Source: CAZMXI01 sp964570205 (GTDB lineage: Bacteria > Planctomycetota > Phycisphaerae > Tepidisphaerales > Tepidisphaeraceae). From it: a stretch of DNA of 18,439 bases. The translations under genes and the position numbers were made by a program. Of this stretch, positions 1 to 11,574 are shown piece by piece (positions within the stretch are counted from its first letter, which is position 1; each line of letters opens with the position of its first letter). The stretch spans positions 1 to 18,439 of the forward strand of contig CAZMXI010000099.1 in assembly GCA_964570205.1 (NCBI GenBank), given 5' to 3'. The notes beneath the pieces are model-generated. The model worked only from the letters and a program-made list of their open reading frames with translations, had not been told where the DNA came from and made no database searches.

Positions 1-3000
1 ATCTATGCGGACGGTAGCCATGACGGCTTCCAGATCGACGCGGGGTTGCGCATCTACGGGGGCGTGAATCGCGCAACCTGGTTTCCCAAGCACACGTTCC
101 GGCTGCTGTTCAAGGAGGAGTACGGCGCCGGCAAGCTGAAGTATCCGCTGTTCGAGGATACGCTGTATGGCGAGACCGCGACCGATGAGTTTGACACCCT
201 GATTCTGCGCGGCGCGTTCAACAATTCCTGGCCGTTCCGGCCCGGAGCGGAGCGGGAGCGTGCGCAGTATGTTCATGACCCGTTCGGTTACGTAACGCAG
301 CTTGCCATGGGCCAGCCGGCGATCCACGGGAAGTTCATTCACCTGTACGTGAACGGGCTTTACTGGGGGCTGTACAACATCGTCGAACGGCCCAGCGCGC
401 CGTATGGCGAAGCCTATTTTGGCGGCGATGCTGAAGATTATGATGCGCTGAATTCCAGCGAGCCGATCGACGGCACGAAGGATGCCTGGAACACGCTGCA
501 GTCGATTGCCGCGGCGGGGATCACCAACGAGGCGCAGTATGCGCAGATCCAGCAGTACCTGGATGTCGACAACCTGATCGACTACATGATCCTGAACATG
601 TACGGGGGGAACTGGGACTGGGATGACCACAACTGGTACGCCATGCGGAAACGCGAGGAAGGCGCTGGCTACATGTTCTTCAGTTGGGATGCCGAGCGGA
701 TGCTCGAGGGCGTGTACGACGACAGGACCGAGGTGGGGCAAAATGACAAACCGTCGTTCCTGTTCAGGCAGCTTCGCACCTATCCGGAGTTCCGGATGCG
801 GTTCGCCGACCGGGTGCACAAGCACTTCTTCAACGATGGCGTGTTGACGCCCGAGAATGCCGAACAGCGATACTGGGACCTGGCCAACCAGATCAACAAG
901 GCTGTCATTGCCGAATCGGCTCGCTGGGGCGACTTCAGCGGCGAGCCACCCATGACGCTTGCCAATTGGCTTACCGAACAGAACCGCCTGGTGACGCAGT
1001 ATTTCCCGCAGCGAACGGGGGTAGTGCTGAACCAGTTCAAGACGGACGGACTGTATCCGTCCGTTGCGGCGCCCGTTTTCAGCAAGCACGGCGGCGTGCT
1101 TGACGGCTTGCTGACCATGAGCAACGGGAATGCGGGCGGCGAGCTCTGGTATACCCTGGATGGTTCGGACCCGCGGCTGCCGGGCGGCGCCCGGTCGCCG
1201 CAGGCGCTTCTATACACGTCCGCCATCGCTATTGAGGGCACCCGCACCGTGAAGGCCAGAGTCCTCTATAACGGGCAGTGGAGCGCGCTGAACGAGGCGA
1301 TGTTCCACGACGATCTTGCGGCGCTGCGCATCACCGAGATCATGTACAATCCCGACGCCCCCGATGGCGGCGCGTACGTGGCCGATGATTACGAGTACCT
1401 TGAACTCCAGAACGTTGGGGACACGGTGCTGGATATTGGCGGCGTGGCGTTCACCAACGGCATCGTCTATACCTTCCCGGCGGCCACGGACCTGCAGCCG
1501 GGTCAGATTGCGGTGCTGGTTAAGAACGCGGCCGCGTTCCAGTTGCGATATCCGGGCGTGCCGATCGCGGGCGTCTTCGAGTCCGGAAGCCTGCGGGATT
1601 CGGGCGAGAGCATCACCCTGACCGGACCGGCAGGCAATCTGCTGGATTTCGAGTACAAGGACGGTTGGTACAAGTCGCTGGTTGACGGGGGGGGGTATTC
1701 GCTCGTGCCGGTCGATCCGGCCGATACCGCCGCCTTGCTGGGCGAACAGGAGACCTGGCGGCCGAGCGCATCCTTGCGCGGCTCGCCGGGCGCGGCGGAT
1801 CAAGGCTATGCGCCGGGCAGCATCGTCATCAACGAAGTGATGACGCACACGGACCAGCCTGTGGGCGACTGGATCGAACTGCATAACACGACCAGCCAGT
1901 CGATCAACATTGGCGGATGGTATCTCAGCGACGATCCCGAGAACCTGCAGAAATTCCGCATTCCCGACAACACGATCCTGCCGGGCGGCGACTACGTGGT
2001 ATTCACCCAGTATGCGCACTTTGACAATCCGTCACATCCCGGGGCCATGTCGCGATTCTCCCTGAGCGAACTGGGCGACGACGTGTTGTTGACGAGCAAC
2101 GACGGACCGGTCAACCTTGGCGGATACCGTGAGGACGCGGATTTCGGCGCAGCGGCACGGGAAGTCACCTTCGGCCGGCATGTCAAGAGCACAGGCGGCA
2201 AGGATATTGTCGCCATGAGCGCGCCGACCTTTCGCCAGCCCAACGCCGCGCCGCTGGTGGGGCCGATCGTCATCAGTGAGATCATGTATCATCCCGCTGC
2301 GGGCGGACACGAGTTCATCGAACTGCTGAATCTGACCGGCTCGACTCTGCCGCTGCACGACGGACTGAATGCGTGGTCCTTCAGTGAGGGCGCTGAGTAC
2401 ACATTCCCGGTTGGCGCAGCCCTGGCGCCGTTTGGCTATGGCCTGGTGGTGGGGATTGAGCCCGCACTTTTCCGGTCGATCTACGAAGTCCCTGAAAGCG
2501 TGGCGATCTTCGGACCGTGGACGACGTTCACCGCGGGCGACAATCTCAGACTCGCCAGGCCGGGTGAACCGGAGCTGGATGGCACCGTTCCCGCCATCAC
2601 GGTCGACCAGATCAATTACAAGAGCACGAATTCCTGGCCAAGCTCGCCTGATGGGACCGGACCCTCGTTGACCCGCGTCAGCGCCACCGCGTACGGCAAT
2701 GATGCGATCAACTGGGTCGCGGGGCCGCCGGGCGGGACTCCGGGCATGCCGTTCATCACGCCGGCATCGCCATCGGGACTGATTGCCGCCGGGATGTCCG
2801 GGACATCGATTCACCTCTCGTGGACCGATGAGTCGATCAATGAAGATGGTTTTCAGATCGAGCGTTCGACGGATGGGATTAACTTCGCACCCGCGGGATC
2901 TGTCTCCGCCGGTGCGCAGGAATTCCTGGACGGCGGACTCTCGTCGGGCGTCTTCTATACGTATCGCGTGCGCGCATTCAATAACGCCGGCGTATCAGCG

Positions 3001-4926
3001 TACTCTTCCACGTTCACGGCGGCCACCGCCAGAACGACGACCGTTAATCTCGTCGGCATCACCGACGTATGGGCCTACAACGACCAGGACAGAGACCTGG
3101 GCAAGGGCTGGATCGCGATGGATTACAGCGATCCCTCGGCAGGCTGGGAGAGCGGCGCCTCGCTGTTCTATAACGAAAGCTCGGCACTGCCGGCCGCCAA
3201 GAACACTCTGCTGGACCTGGGTCCATCCGGCGACCGAACGCCGACGTTCTATTTCCGGATCGAGTTCGATCTGGATGTGGACCCGTCGCTGCTGTCATCG
3301 CTTCAGCTCAGAACGATCGTGGACGATGGTTGCGCCGTCTATCTGAACGGCGACCCGGAGCCGGTGTACAAGGCGGGCCTGTCTGGAGAGTGGACCCACG
3401 AGACCTATGTGCCGGGTCTGGTTGTGGGCGAAGCGGCATGGGCGGGCCCCTTCCCCATCGATCCCGTCAAGTTACGGCACGGACGGAACGTGCTGGCGGT
3501 CGAGGTTCATCAGACCAATAACACCAGCAGCGATGTGGTGTGGGGGGCGACGTTGACGGCCATGCTGAACGTGCCGAACGTCACGGCCCAGATCACGCCG
3601 GTCATGCCGGATCCCTGGACGGCCGGACCCGATGCGGTGCATATCTCGTTCAGCGAGCCGGTGACGGGCGTCGATCTGACCGACCTCCGGCTGACGCGCG
3701 GGGGCACCGTCATTCCACTGACCAGCGCTCAAACGCCGACGAGCGCGGATGGCGGCCTGACCTGGATGGTGGCGAACCTCGGTGGAATGACCGCGCAGGC
3801 AGGCGACTACCGGCTGTCCCTGCTGGCGAGGGGATCGGATATCGCCGCCACGGGCGGCCAGGGCATCCTCGGGGCGGACGCCGTCGAAACGTTCCGTGTC
3901 AGTCCCAGCTTTGTTCAGGGAACCCCGGGCGACGACACATTCCATATCGTCGTCAACGGCTCGAACGTCGAAGTGTTCACCACCGTTCCGCCCGGCGTTT
4001 CGCCGGCGTACATCCTCCCGATTGCGGGTCTGACGACGTTGACGATCGAAGGCGGCTATGGCGACGATGTCGTGGTGATTGCCGGGACGATCCCGGTGCC
4101 GATCGTCTTCCATGGCGGAGAAGGCGACGACTTCCTCCTGATTGAGGCGGACCAGCCGTTCTCGCCGGCCATCGACGGCCCTGGCCACGATACCTTGACG
4201 ATGACGACCAGCCAGCAGACGCTGCCGGCAGGCGGCGACACGGCGAATCTCGCGATCAATCTGGGCGGCGGCGCCGCACTGGCGTTTGAAGGCTCGCATG
4301 CTCTGGCCTCCCTGGCCATCGGCGGATCCGCCACCGCAAGTCTTCCCGCGGGCGGAGCTTTCGTCTTGCGAACCAACGGCCTGGGTATCTCGGAGGACGG
4401 CGTCCTTGACTTGGCCGATAACACCCTGATTGTCGACGGTTCGGACTATGCGACCATTGCCCAGCTTGTAGACGACGGCAGGATTTTCAGCGGCATTCAG
4501 CGGCCTCAGCGCCGTCTTGTCGTGGCTGCCGCTGCCAATATTGAATCCGGACAGGTGGCCGGCCAATTGCTTGCCGAGAACAGCGTGATCGTGAGATACA
4601 CGTGGACTGCCGACGCGACGCTTGACGGCCAGGTGACCACGGCTGATTTTGCGGCACTGAGCAAGGGTTATGTGGCTTACCAGATCAACAAGACGAACCC
4701 CCTGCATCTGACGACATTCACCACAGGCGATTTCGATGAGGATGGCGTGGTGGGCACGGCCGACTTCGCCCTGTTGAGCAAGGCTTATGTGCAGAGCCAG
4801 GTGGAGAGGGCTCAGGGTGGCAGCGGCATGGCGGCCTCGGTGGTTCGGGAACAGATCCGGACTCCGCGACGAGTTCTCAAGTCGCACCGTAAACCGGTGG
4901 CCGGCAGGCTCCGTCGCGGGCGGTAG
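1..4926 (+). CDS. Giant secreted CotH kinase / lamin-tail / dockerin-like protein, 5' partial
   Basis: The reading frame is open from base 1, and the residues before the TTG at 46 already belong to the CotH fold, so the true start lies upstream. Residue numbers below count from that TTG. Domains in order: CotH-type protein kinase fold (to about 335), with WDWDDHNWY near 190-198 and FSWDAE near 212-217 matching the conserved Asp/Asn block; a chitobiase/hexosaminidase C-terminal-like domain (about 341-420, WYTLDGSDPR); three lamin-tail domains (about 427-556, 592-700, 740-860; EIMYNP, NEVMTH, EIMYHP); fibronectin type III (about 906-995); a jelly-roll-like domain (about 1000-1170); an Ig-like domain (about 1178-1285); a Gly/Asp-rich region; dockerin-like EF-hand pair (about 1521-1585); and an Arg-rich tail. 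CotH proteins phosphorylate secreted or spore-coat proteins in known cases; the substrate here is unknown. Export is inferred from the domains, since the signal peptide is outside the window. The first EF loop has Thr where position 3 is usually acidic. Confidence 0.9.
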   Translation: MYADGSHDGFQIDAGLRIYGGVNRATWFPKHTFRLLFKEEYGAGKLKYPLFEDTLYGETATDEFDTLILRGAFNNSWPFRPGAERERAQYVHDPFGYVTQLAMGQPAIHGKFIHLYVNGLYWGLYNIVERPSAPYGEAYFGGDAEDYDALNSSEPIDGTKDAWNTLQSIAAAGITNEAQYAQIQQYLDVDNLIDYMILNMYGGNWDWDDHNWYAMRKREEGAGYMFFSWDAERMLEGVYDDRTEVGQNDKPSFLFRQLRTYPEFRMRFADRVHKHFFNDGVLTPENAEQRYWDLANQINKAVIAESARWGDFSGEPPMTLANWLTEQNRLVTQYFPQRTGVVLNQFKTDGLYPSVAAPVFSKHGGVLDGLLTMSNGNAGGELWYTLDGSDPRLPGGARSPQALLYTSAIAIEGTRTVKARVLYNGQWSALNEAMFHDDLAALRITEIMYNPDAPDGGAYVADDYEYLELQNVGDTVLDIGGVAFTNGIVYTFPAATDLQPGQIAVLVKNAAAFQLRYPGVPIAGVFESGSLRDSGESITLTGPAGNLLDFEYKDGWYKSLVDGGGYSLVPVDPADTAALLGEQETWRPSASLRGSPGAADQGYAPGSIVINEVMTHTDQPVGDWIELHNTTSQSINIGGWYLSDDPENLQKFRIPDNTILPGGDYVVFTQYAHFDNPSHPGAMSRFSLSELGDDVLLTSNDGPVNLGGYREDADFGAAAREVTFGRHVKSTGGKDIVAMSAPTFRQPNAAPLVGPIVISEIMYHPAAGGHEFIELLNLTGSTLPLHDGLNAWSFSEGAEYTFPVGAALAPFGYGLVVGIEPALFRSIYEVPESVAIFGPWTTFTAGDNLRLARPGEPELDGTVPAITVDQINYKSTNSWPSSPDGTGPSLTRVSATAYGNDAINWVAGPPGGTPGMPFITPASPSGLIAAGMSGTSIHLSWTDESINEDGFQIERSTDGINFAPAGSVSAGAQEFLDGGLSSGVFYTYRVRAFNNAGVSAYSSTFTAATARTTTVNLVGITDVWAYNDQDRDLGKGWIAMDYSDPSAGWESGASLFYNESSALPAAKNTLLDLGPSGDRTPTFYFRIEFDLDVDPSLLSSLQLRTIVDDGCAVYLNGDPEPVYKAGLSGEWTHETYVPGLVVGEAAWAGPFPIDPVKLRHGRNVLAVEVHQTNNTSSDVVWGATLTAMLNVPNVTAQITPVMPDPWTAGPDAVHISFSEPVTGVDLTDLRLTRGGTVIPLTSAQTPTSADGGLTWMVANLGGMTAQAGDYRLSLLARGSDIAATGGQGILGADAVETFRVSPSFVQGTPGDDTFHIVVNGSNVEVFTTVPPGVSPAYILPIAGLTTLTIEGGYGDDVVVIAGTIPVPIVFHGGEGDDFLLIEADQPFSPAIDGPGHDTLTMTTSQQTLPAGGDTANLAINLGGGAALAFEGSHALASLAIGGSATASLPAGGAFVLRTNGLGISEDGVLDLADNTLIVDGSDYATIAQLVDDGRIFSGIQRPQRRLVVAAAANIESGQVAGQLLAENSVIVRYTWTADATLDGQVTTADFAALSKGYVAYQINKTNPLHLTTFTTGDFDEDGVVGTADFALLSKAYVQSQVERAQGGSGMAASVVREQIRTPRRVLKSHRKPVAGRLRRGR
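1324..2625 (+). repeat. Three diverged lamin-tail domain repeats within the CotH protein
   Basis: Three successive beta-sandwich units start near 1324, 1819 and 2263. Each opens with an I-x-E-[IV]-M signature followed by a short acidic segment and an E[LF]xEL/WIEL strand (YLELQN, WIELHN, FIELLN). This is the usual lamin-tail domain pattern, often found in multiples in secreted bacterial proteins with CotH. The repeats are too diverged at DNA level to suggest recent duplication. Domain ends are approximate. Confidence 0.75.
3916..4926 (+). repeat. Shared C-terminal module, copy 1
   Basis: From QGTPGDDTF to the C-terminus (336 codons) this region parallels the end of the neighbouring propeller protein, which is 331 codons from QGTPEHDVF. 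The common landmarks come in the same order: QGTP, a GGxGxD-rich stretch, DN[TS]LIVD, P[QE]RRL, SV[IL]VRYTW, two EF-hand-like loops, GTADFALLSK, then RTPR and HR[KR]P in the basic tail. The strongest similarity is in the last 140 residues. Confidence 0.8.
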
Positions 4927-5246
4927 ATGCCAACGGCAGGCGGCTGCCTGTAGCGTCGACGTTCGCAGGGGTGCTTTATCGTTTCGGTGGCGGCTGTAAC
5001 GCCTCCATAGGCTTGGGCAAGCTGGGATGTTTGTGTGGCGCAGGGCGGCAACGGAATCGCACGCCTGGCCTGTTTCCTCGGCGTTTTTCGCTTTCTTCCC
5101 GGCCGCCAGCGTGTAGAATTGGGGGGACTTCGCGTCCATCCGTTGGACGATGCCTTCGCTGCGTCGGAGTGCATCGGGCTGCGGGTGTCTCGGGTCGAGG
5201 GCAAGCACACCGGCCGAGCGACGCTGTTCACAACTGGAGGTAGATC
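4927..5246. other. 320-nt intergenic region
   Basis: No convincing gene is seen between the CotH protein and the propeller protein. A small palindrome (CAGGC-ggct-GCCTG, 4937-4950) follows the stop codon but has no T tract, so it is at best a weak transcript end. A TAGAAT at 5114-5119 matches 5 of 6 bases of a -10 box, but no good -35 lies 15-18 nt upstream. Short open frames here lack ribosome binding sites and run into the next gene out of frame. The region could hold the promoter of the propeller gene. Confidence 0.5.
5236..5240 (+). promoter_or_regulatory. Shine-Dalgarno GGAGG for the propeller gene
   Basis: GGAGG lies 6 nt before the GTG at 5247 and supports that GTG as the start. Confidence 0.75.
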
Positions 5247-7475
5247 GTGGCTTCTCGGCGATTCTCTTCAAACGGGATGACTCTGGGGCGGTCCGGACAC
5301 CGCCGCCTTCAATCGCTTCATCGCCGAGTCCTGGCGAATGCGGTCTGCGCTGTGCCGTGGCGCATGGCCGAGGGGCTCGAACTGCGCATGTTGCTGTCGG
5401 CGGAACTGGTCAGCGAAGGATTCGACTATCCCAGCGACATCACGTTCGCATACCGCGTGGGCGACGGGCCTCGCTCCATCGTCACGGCGGATTTCGACGG
5501 CGACGGTTTCCTGGACAAGGCCACGGCGAATGTCGGATCGAACCATGTCTCGGTCCTTCGCAATGATGGAAACCGGTGGTTTGAGGCGCAGGTGACCTAT
5601 CCTGTCGGCGTTCGGCCTTACGGCATCACCGCGGCGGATATCGACGGCGATGATGATATCGATCTGATCGCGGCGAATTTCGGCTCCAACAGTGTCTCGG
5701 TTCTGAAAAACGAGGGCGATGGCACGTTCGCGCCCCGCGTGAATTATGCCGTGGGCGAGTGGCCTGCGTCGGTAACGGCGGCCGATGTCAACGGCGATGG
5801 CAAGGCGGACCTGATCACGGCGAACTACAAGTCAGGCACCGTGTCCGTGCTGCAAAACCGCGGCGACGGGACATTCGCGGCCGAAACGCCGTACACCGTG
5901 GAGGTCGGCCCCGCGTCAGTCACCGTGGCCGATGTCGACGGCGACGGCAAAATGGACCTGATCACCGCGAACTACGGCGAGCACCCCGATTACGACGGCA
6001 CCGTCTCCGTGCTCCGGAACCAGGGATCGGGCACGTTTGGGTCGCTGGCAAACTACGATGTGGGCGACGGCGCCTGGTCGGTGGCGGCGGCCGACATCGA
6101 CGGCGACGGCAACGTGGACATCATTGCGGCCAATCATTTCTCGGACAGCATCTCCGTTCTGCAGAACACCGGAGGCGGGACCTTTGCCGGGGAAGTGGTT
6201 TATGATGTTGGGGACGGGCCGCTGGCGGTCGTTGCCGCCGACGTCGACAACGATGGATATGCGGATGTGATCACGGGGAACCACCTTGCGGATACGGTCT
6301 CGGTCCTTCGAAACAACGGGGAGGGCACGCTGGAGGAGCAGGTGACCTATGACGTGGGTGACGGTCCCGCGAGTGTCGCCGCGGCGGACATGGACAACGA
6401 CGGTCACATTGACCTGCTGACGGCCAACTACTCGGCGGACACCACCACGATGCTCCGGAACCGGCCACCCGGGACATCGCAGGGCACGCCGGAACACGAC
6501 GTCTTCTATGTCCGCAAGAACGAGCTTGAGGATGTGGCGGAGGTCTTCATCGGCGAAGTTCCCGAAGGCGATCCGGTGCTGACGATTCCGCTGACGTTTG
6601 AATATCCCCTGGTGTTCGAAGTGGGCGCCGGCGACGACCGGGTGATCGTTGATTTCATGTATGGCAGCCCGCTGCCTGAGCTGGGCATTCGTTTCGAGGG
6701 TGGCGATGGAAATGACACGCTGAAACTGGTCAACCTGTTGCNNNNNNNNNNAGACCGGGTGAACGTGGTGGCCGATGAAGTGAAAGTCGGCGAGAGCGAG
6801 ATTGCAATCCAGTCCGAGGATTGGGAAGTGCTCGATCTGACGGGCGTCACACTCGTCGCCGCGATCCCGGTGGAGGCGGGCAAGGTTCTGCGGCTGAGCG
6901 ATGTGCAGATCGAGTCGCTGAATTTGAACGACAACAGTCTGATCGTCGATTGTGCCGACGCTGAGGCCGCCGAAGCGATGAGGAACCTGCTAGGCATCGC
7001 CATCGCCGATGGCATTGTGACGGACACTGAAGTGGACAAGCCCGAGCGCCGCCTTGCGGTCGCGGTTGCGGGCGACCTTGAGTTGACCGAGTTCCTCGGC
7101 CAGCAGGTGGCGCCTTCAAGTGTGCTGGTTCGATACACTTGGAATGCCGACGCCGACTTCGACGGCGATCTAACCACCGGCGATTTCGCGGAGGTGAGCA
7201 AGGGCTACGTCGAATACCAGCTCAATAAGAGCAATCCGGATTACGTCGCGAAGTTCACCAGCGGCGACTTCAATGGTGATGGCGTGGTGGGCACGGCCGA
7301 TTTCGCCCTCCTGAGCAAGTCCTATGTTCAATCCCGCATCGAACAGGCGCAGGCCGGTGGCGGAATGACCGCCAAGACAAGCAAGAGCGTGGCACCGGAT
7401 TTCCGAACGCCGCGGGCGCAGACGACGCTGCGAAAGACGCATCGCCGGCCCATCGTCGCCAGGACTCGCCGCTGA
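5247..7475 (+). CDS. LEPR-XLL secreted protein with seven-bladed FG-GAP propeller and dockerin-like C-terminus
   Basis: GTG start with GGAGG 6 nt upstream; 742 codons counting the N gap. The N-terminus is Arg-rich and followed by LELRMLLSA (residues 44-52), a variant of the LEPR-XLL signature found at the N-terminus of many planctomycete exported proteins. Seven repeats of about 49 residues follow (71-409). Each carries a D-x-[DN]-x-D-[GD]-x-x-D calcium loop and a VSVL[RKQ]N strand, as in FG-GAP/VCBS integrin-like propellers, so one complete seven-bladed propeller is predicted. Residues 412-742 resemble the end of the upstream CotH protein, with EF-hand-like loops at 635-646 and near 673-684 and a basic tail ending ARTRR. 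The likely role is extracellular adhesion or scaffolding; the ligand is unknown. Ten Ns at 6742-6751 interrupt codons 499-502. The frame is kept across them, but the true gap length is uncertain. The next gene starts 27 nt downstream and may be co-transcribed. Confidence 0.9.
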   Translation: MASRRFSSNGMTLGRSGHRRLQSLHRRVLANAVCAVPWRMAEGLELRMLLSAELVSEGFDYPSDITFAYRVGDGPRSIVTADFDGDGFLDKATANVGSNHVSVLRNDGNRWFEAQVTYPVGVRPYGITAADIDGDDDIDLIAANFGSNSVSVLKNEGDGTFAPRVNYAVGEWPASVTAADVNGDGKADLITANYKSGTVSVLQNRGDGTFAAETPYTVEVGPASVTVADVDGDGKMDLITANYGEHPDYDGTVSVLRNQGSGTFGSLANYDVGDGAWSVAAADIDGDGNVDIIAANHFSDSISVLQNTGGGTFAGEVVYDVGDGPLAVVAADVDNDGYADVITGNHLADTVSVLRNNGEGTLEEQVTYDVGDGPASVAAADMDNDGHIDLLTANYSADTTTMLRNRPPGTSQGTPEHDVFYVRKNELEDVAEVFIGEVPEGDPVLTIPLTFEYPLVFEVGAGDDRVIVDFMYGSPLPELGIRFEGGDGNDTLKLVNLLXXXXDRVNVVADEVKVGESEIAIQSEDWEVLDLTGVTLVAAIPVEAGKVLRLSDVQIESLNLNDNSLIVDCADAEAAEAMRNLLGIAIADGIVTDTEVDKPERRLAVAVAGDLELTEFLGQQVAPSSVLVRYTWNADADFDGDLTTGDFAEVSKGYVEYQLNKSNPDYVAKFTSGDFNGDGVVGTADFALLSKSYVQSRIEQAQAGGGMTAKTSKSVAPDFRTPRAQTTLRKTHRRPIVARTRR
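5457..6476 (+). repeat. Seven tandem FG-GAP/VCBS repeats
   Basis: Repeats begin near codons 71, 120, 169, 218, 272, 321 and 370. Six units are 49 codons or slightly shorter; the fourth has a five-residue insertion (around EHPDYD). The consensus is roughly VGDGPxSVxAADxDGDGxxD, then LITANY, VSVL and GTF. DNA identity between units is partial, so this is an old protein-level repeat rather than a recent tandem expansion. Confidence 0.9.
6480..7475 (+). repeat. Shared C-terminal module, copy 2
   Basis: This is the counterpart of the module at the end of the CotH protein. The strongest similarity lies in the final 140 residues: RRLAVAVAGDLE, SVLVRYTW, SKGYVEYQLNKSNP, GDFNGDGVVGTADFALLSK, FRTPR, THRRP. 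Between QGTP and DNSLIVD this copy is about 17 residues shorter than copy 1, and that interval contains the N gap. Confidence 0.8.
6742..6751. other. Assembly gap (10 Ns)
   Basis: A run of exactly ten Ns lies within the propeller protein gene, after the codons for KLVNLL and before DRVNVV. A round number of Ns is typical of scaffolding, so the real missing length need not be 10. Confidence 0.97.
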
Positions 7476-7502
7476 ACGGCTGCCACGGTACTCTTAGGTG
7501 CA

Positions 7503-10514
<3,012 letters not shown>

Positions 10515-10526
<12 letters not shown>

Positions 10527-11567
10527 CTTCCCTTCGCGCAGCTCGATCATCGCCTGCCCGAATGCCTTGCCGATCCGGGTCATGGTCTCGACGCTGCCCA
10601 GGTAATGGTACGGCCAGTCGCTGCCGACGGTGTTCCACTGCTCGATGTTCTCTCGCCACCCCTTCTTGAAAACCGCATCGGCCTCCGTGTCCCAGAAGAC
10701 ATCCGTCTTGACCAGGGCGACGTTGCCCTTGAACTCCGGCACATCCATGACGGCCGCCTGGGCAGCCTTGAACTTGCGGACGTTGTCGTTGGCGTTTGCC
10801 CCGTCCACGCCCATCTGGCCGATCACCACGGGCAGACCTGGGGCCTTCAGGTCCTTCCGCACATCGCGGATGAAGTGGGCCATGTTGACCGCATATTCCG
10901 CCGTGTACTCGGCGTTGATCATGTCGTTCCAGCCCTGGAACCACACCAGCCCCGCCAGCTCATAGCCTTGGCCGCCATACTCGGGAAACAACTGCTTGAG
11001 GTTTGCCAGAGTCGAGTTGACCTCGTCGAGCATGGCGCGATAGGTAGCGCCGAAGGGCGCCTTGATCTCATCCAGCGTGGCGTCGGGCTTGCGCGCCCGC
11101 AGGCCAGCCAGCATCTTCTCCAGAACCTGCTGATCCGGCAAGCCGGCGCTGGGCGATCGAAAGTCGCGATACAGGCTCCTCCCGCCCCATGCGGTCTTGA
11201 TCAGCAGCACCTGTTCCTGGTAGCGGTCGCCTACCGTGTTGCCGAATTCCAGTTCCGGCCCGATGCAGCCGGGGCTGCCATACCCGACCGTGAGCCTGCC
11301 CTTGCGGTCGAGGAACTTGAGCCACACATCCTCTCGCTGCACCCACTGGCCATTGTGTTGCAGATGCTTGAACATGTCGCGTGTTGCCGGTTGCTTGATC
11401 TGGTATTGCAGCAGCGCAACCTTGGCCTTGCCCTCCATGTTCGATTGCCCGGCAAGGATGAACACCTTGACCGGCCCCGCTTTGACGGCCGCCAGCCCCT
11501 GCTGTGCCCAGCTCAGCGCTGCGAGACCCGCCAGAGCGAACAGCACCACCATTCGATGGTTCTTCAT
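10515..11567 (-). CDS. Secreted SASA-type carbohydrate esterase (sialate O-acetylesterase-like)
   Basis: The protein has 350 residues. The ATG at 11567 is chosen over an in-frame ATG at 11588 because GGAGG sits 7 nt before it and because the signal peptide (KNHR, then a hydrophobic stretch to about SWAQQGLA) then begins correctly. FILAGQSNMEG (about 37-47) holds the catalytic Ser of the SGNH/SASA family. WFQGWNDM (about 210-217) matches the conserved internal block, and DWPYHYLGS near 318-326 supplies the likely catalytic His. Family members remove O-acetyl groups from xylan, sialic acid or other glycans; the exact substrate is unknown. The gene starts 42 nt after the upstream arylsulfatase on the same strand, so the pair is probably one operon that removes sulfate and acetyl substituents from one polysaccharide. 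Its 3' end overlaps the convergent fusion gene by 12 nt. Confidence 0.87.
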
Positions 11568-11574
11568 GCCGAAT

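Noticed and set aside
46..48. TTG as start of the CotH protein
   Set aside because: The frame is open to base 1 and upstream residues fit the CotH fold, so the gene is cut by the window edge.
4937..4950. Palindrome CAGGC-ggct-GCCTG after the CotH gene as a terminator
   Set aside because: The stem is only 5 bp and no T tract follows.
3472..5271. Long minus-strand open frame (599 codons) opposite the CotH gene
   Set aside because: It has no ribosome binding site and low-complexity Arg/His/Gln-rich content without domains, and it lies fully antisense to a gene with many recognisable domains. Long antisense frames are expected at this GC.
5457..6476. Regular ~147-nt repeats as a CRISPR array or DNA satellite
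   Set aside because: The period is codon-exact, the repeats encode FG-GAP blades, and DNA identity is low.
6752..7475. Sequence after the N gap as a separate gene
   Set aside because: The frame is kept and the region continues the module shared with the upstream protein; no start signal follows the gap.
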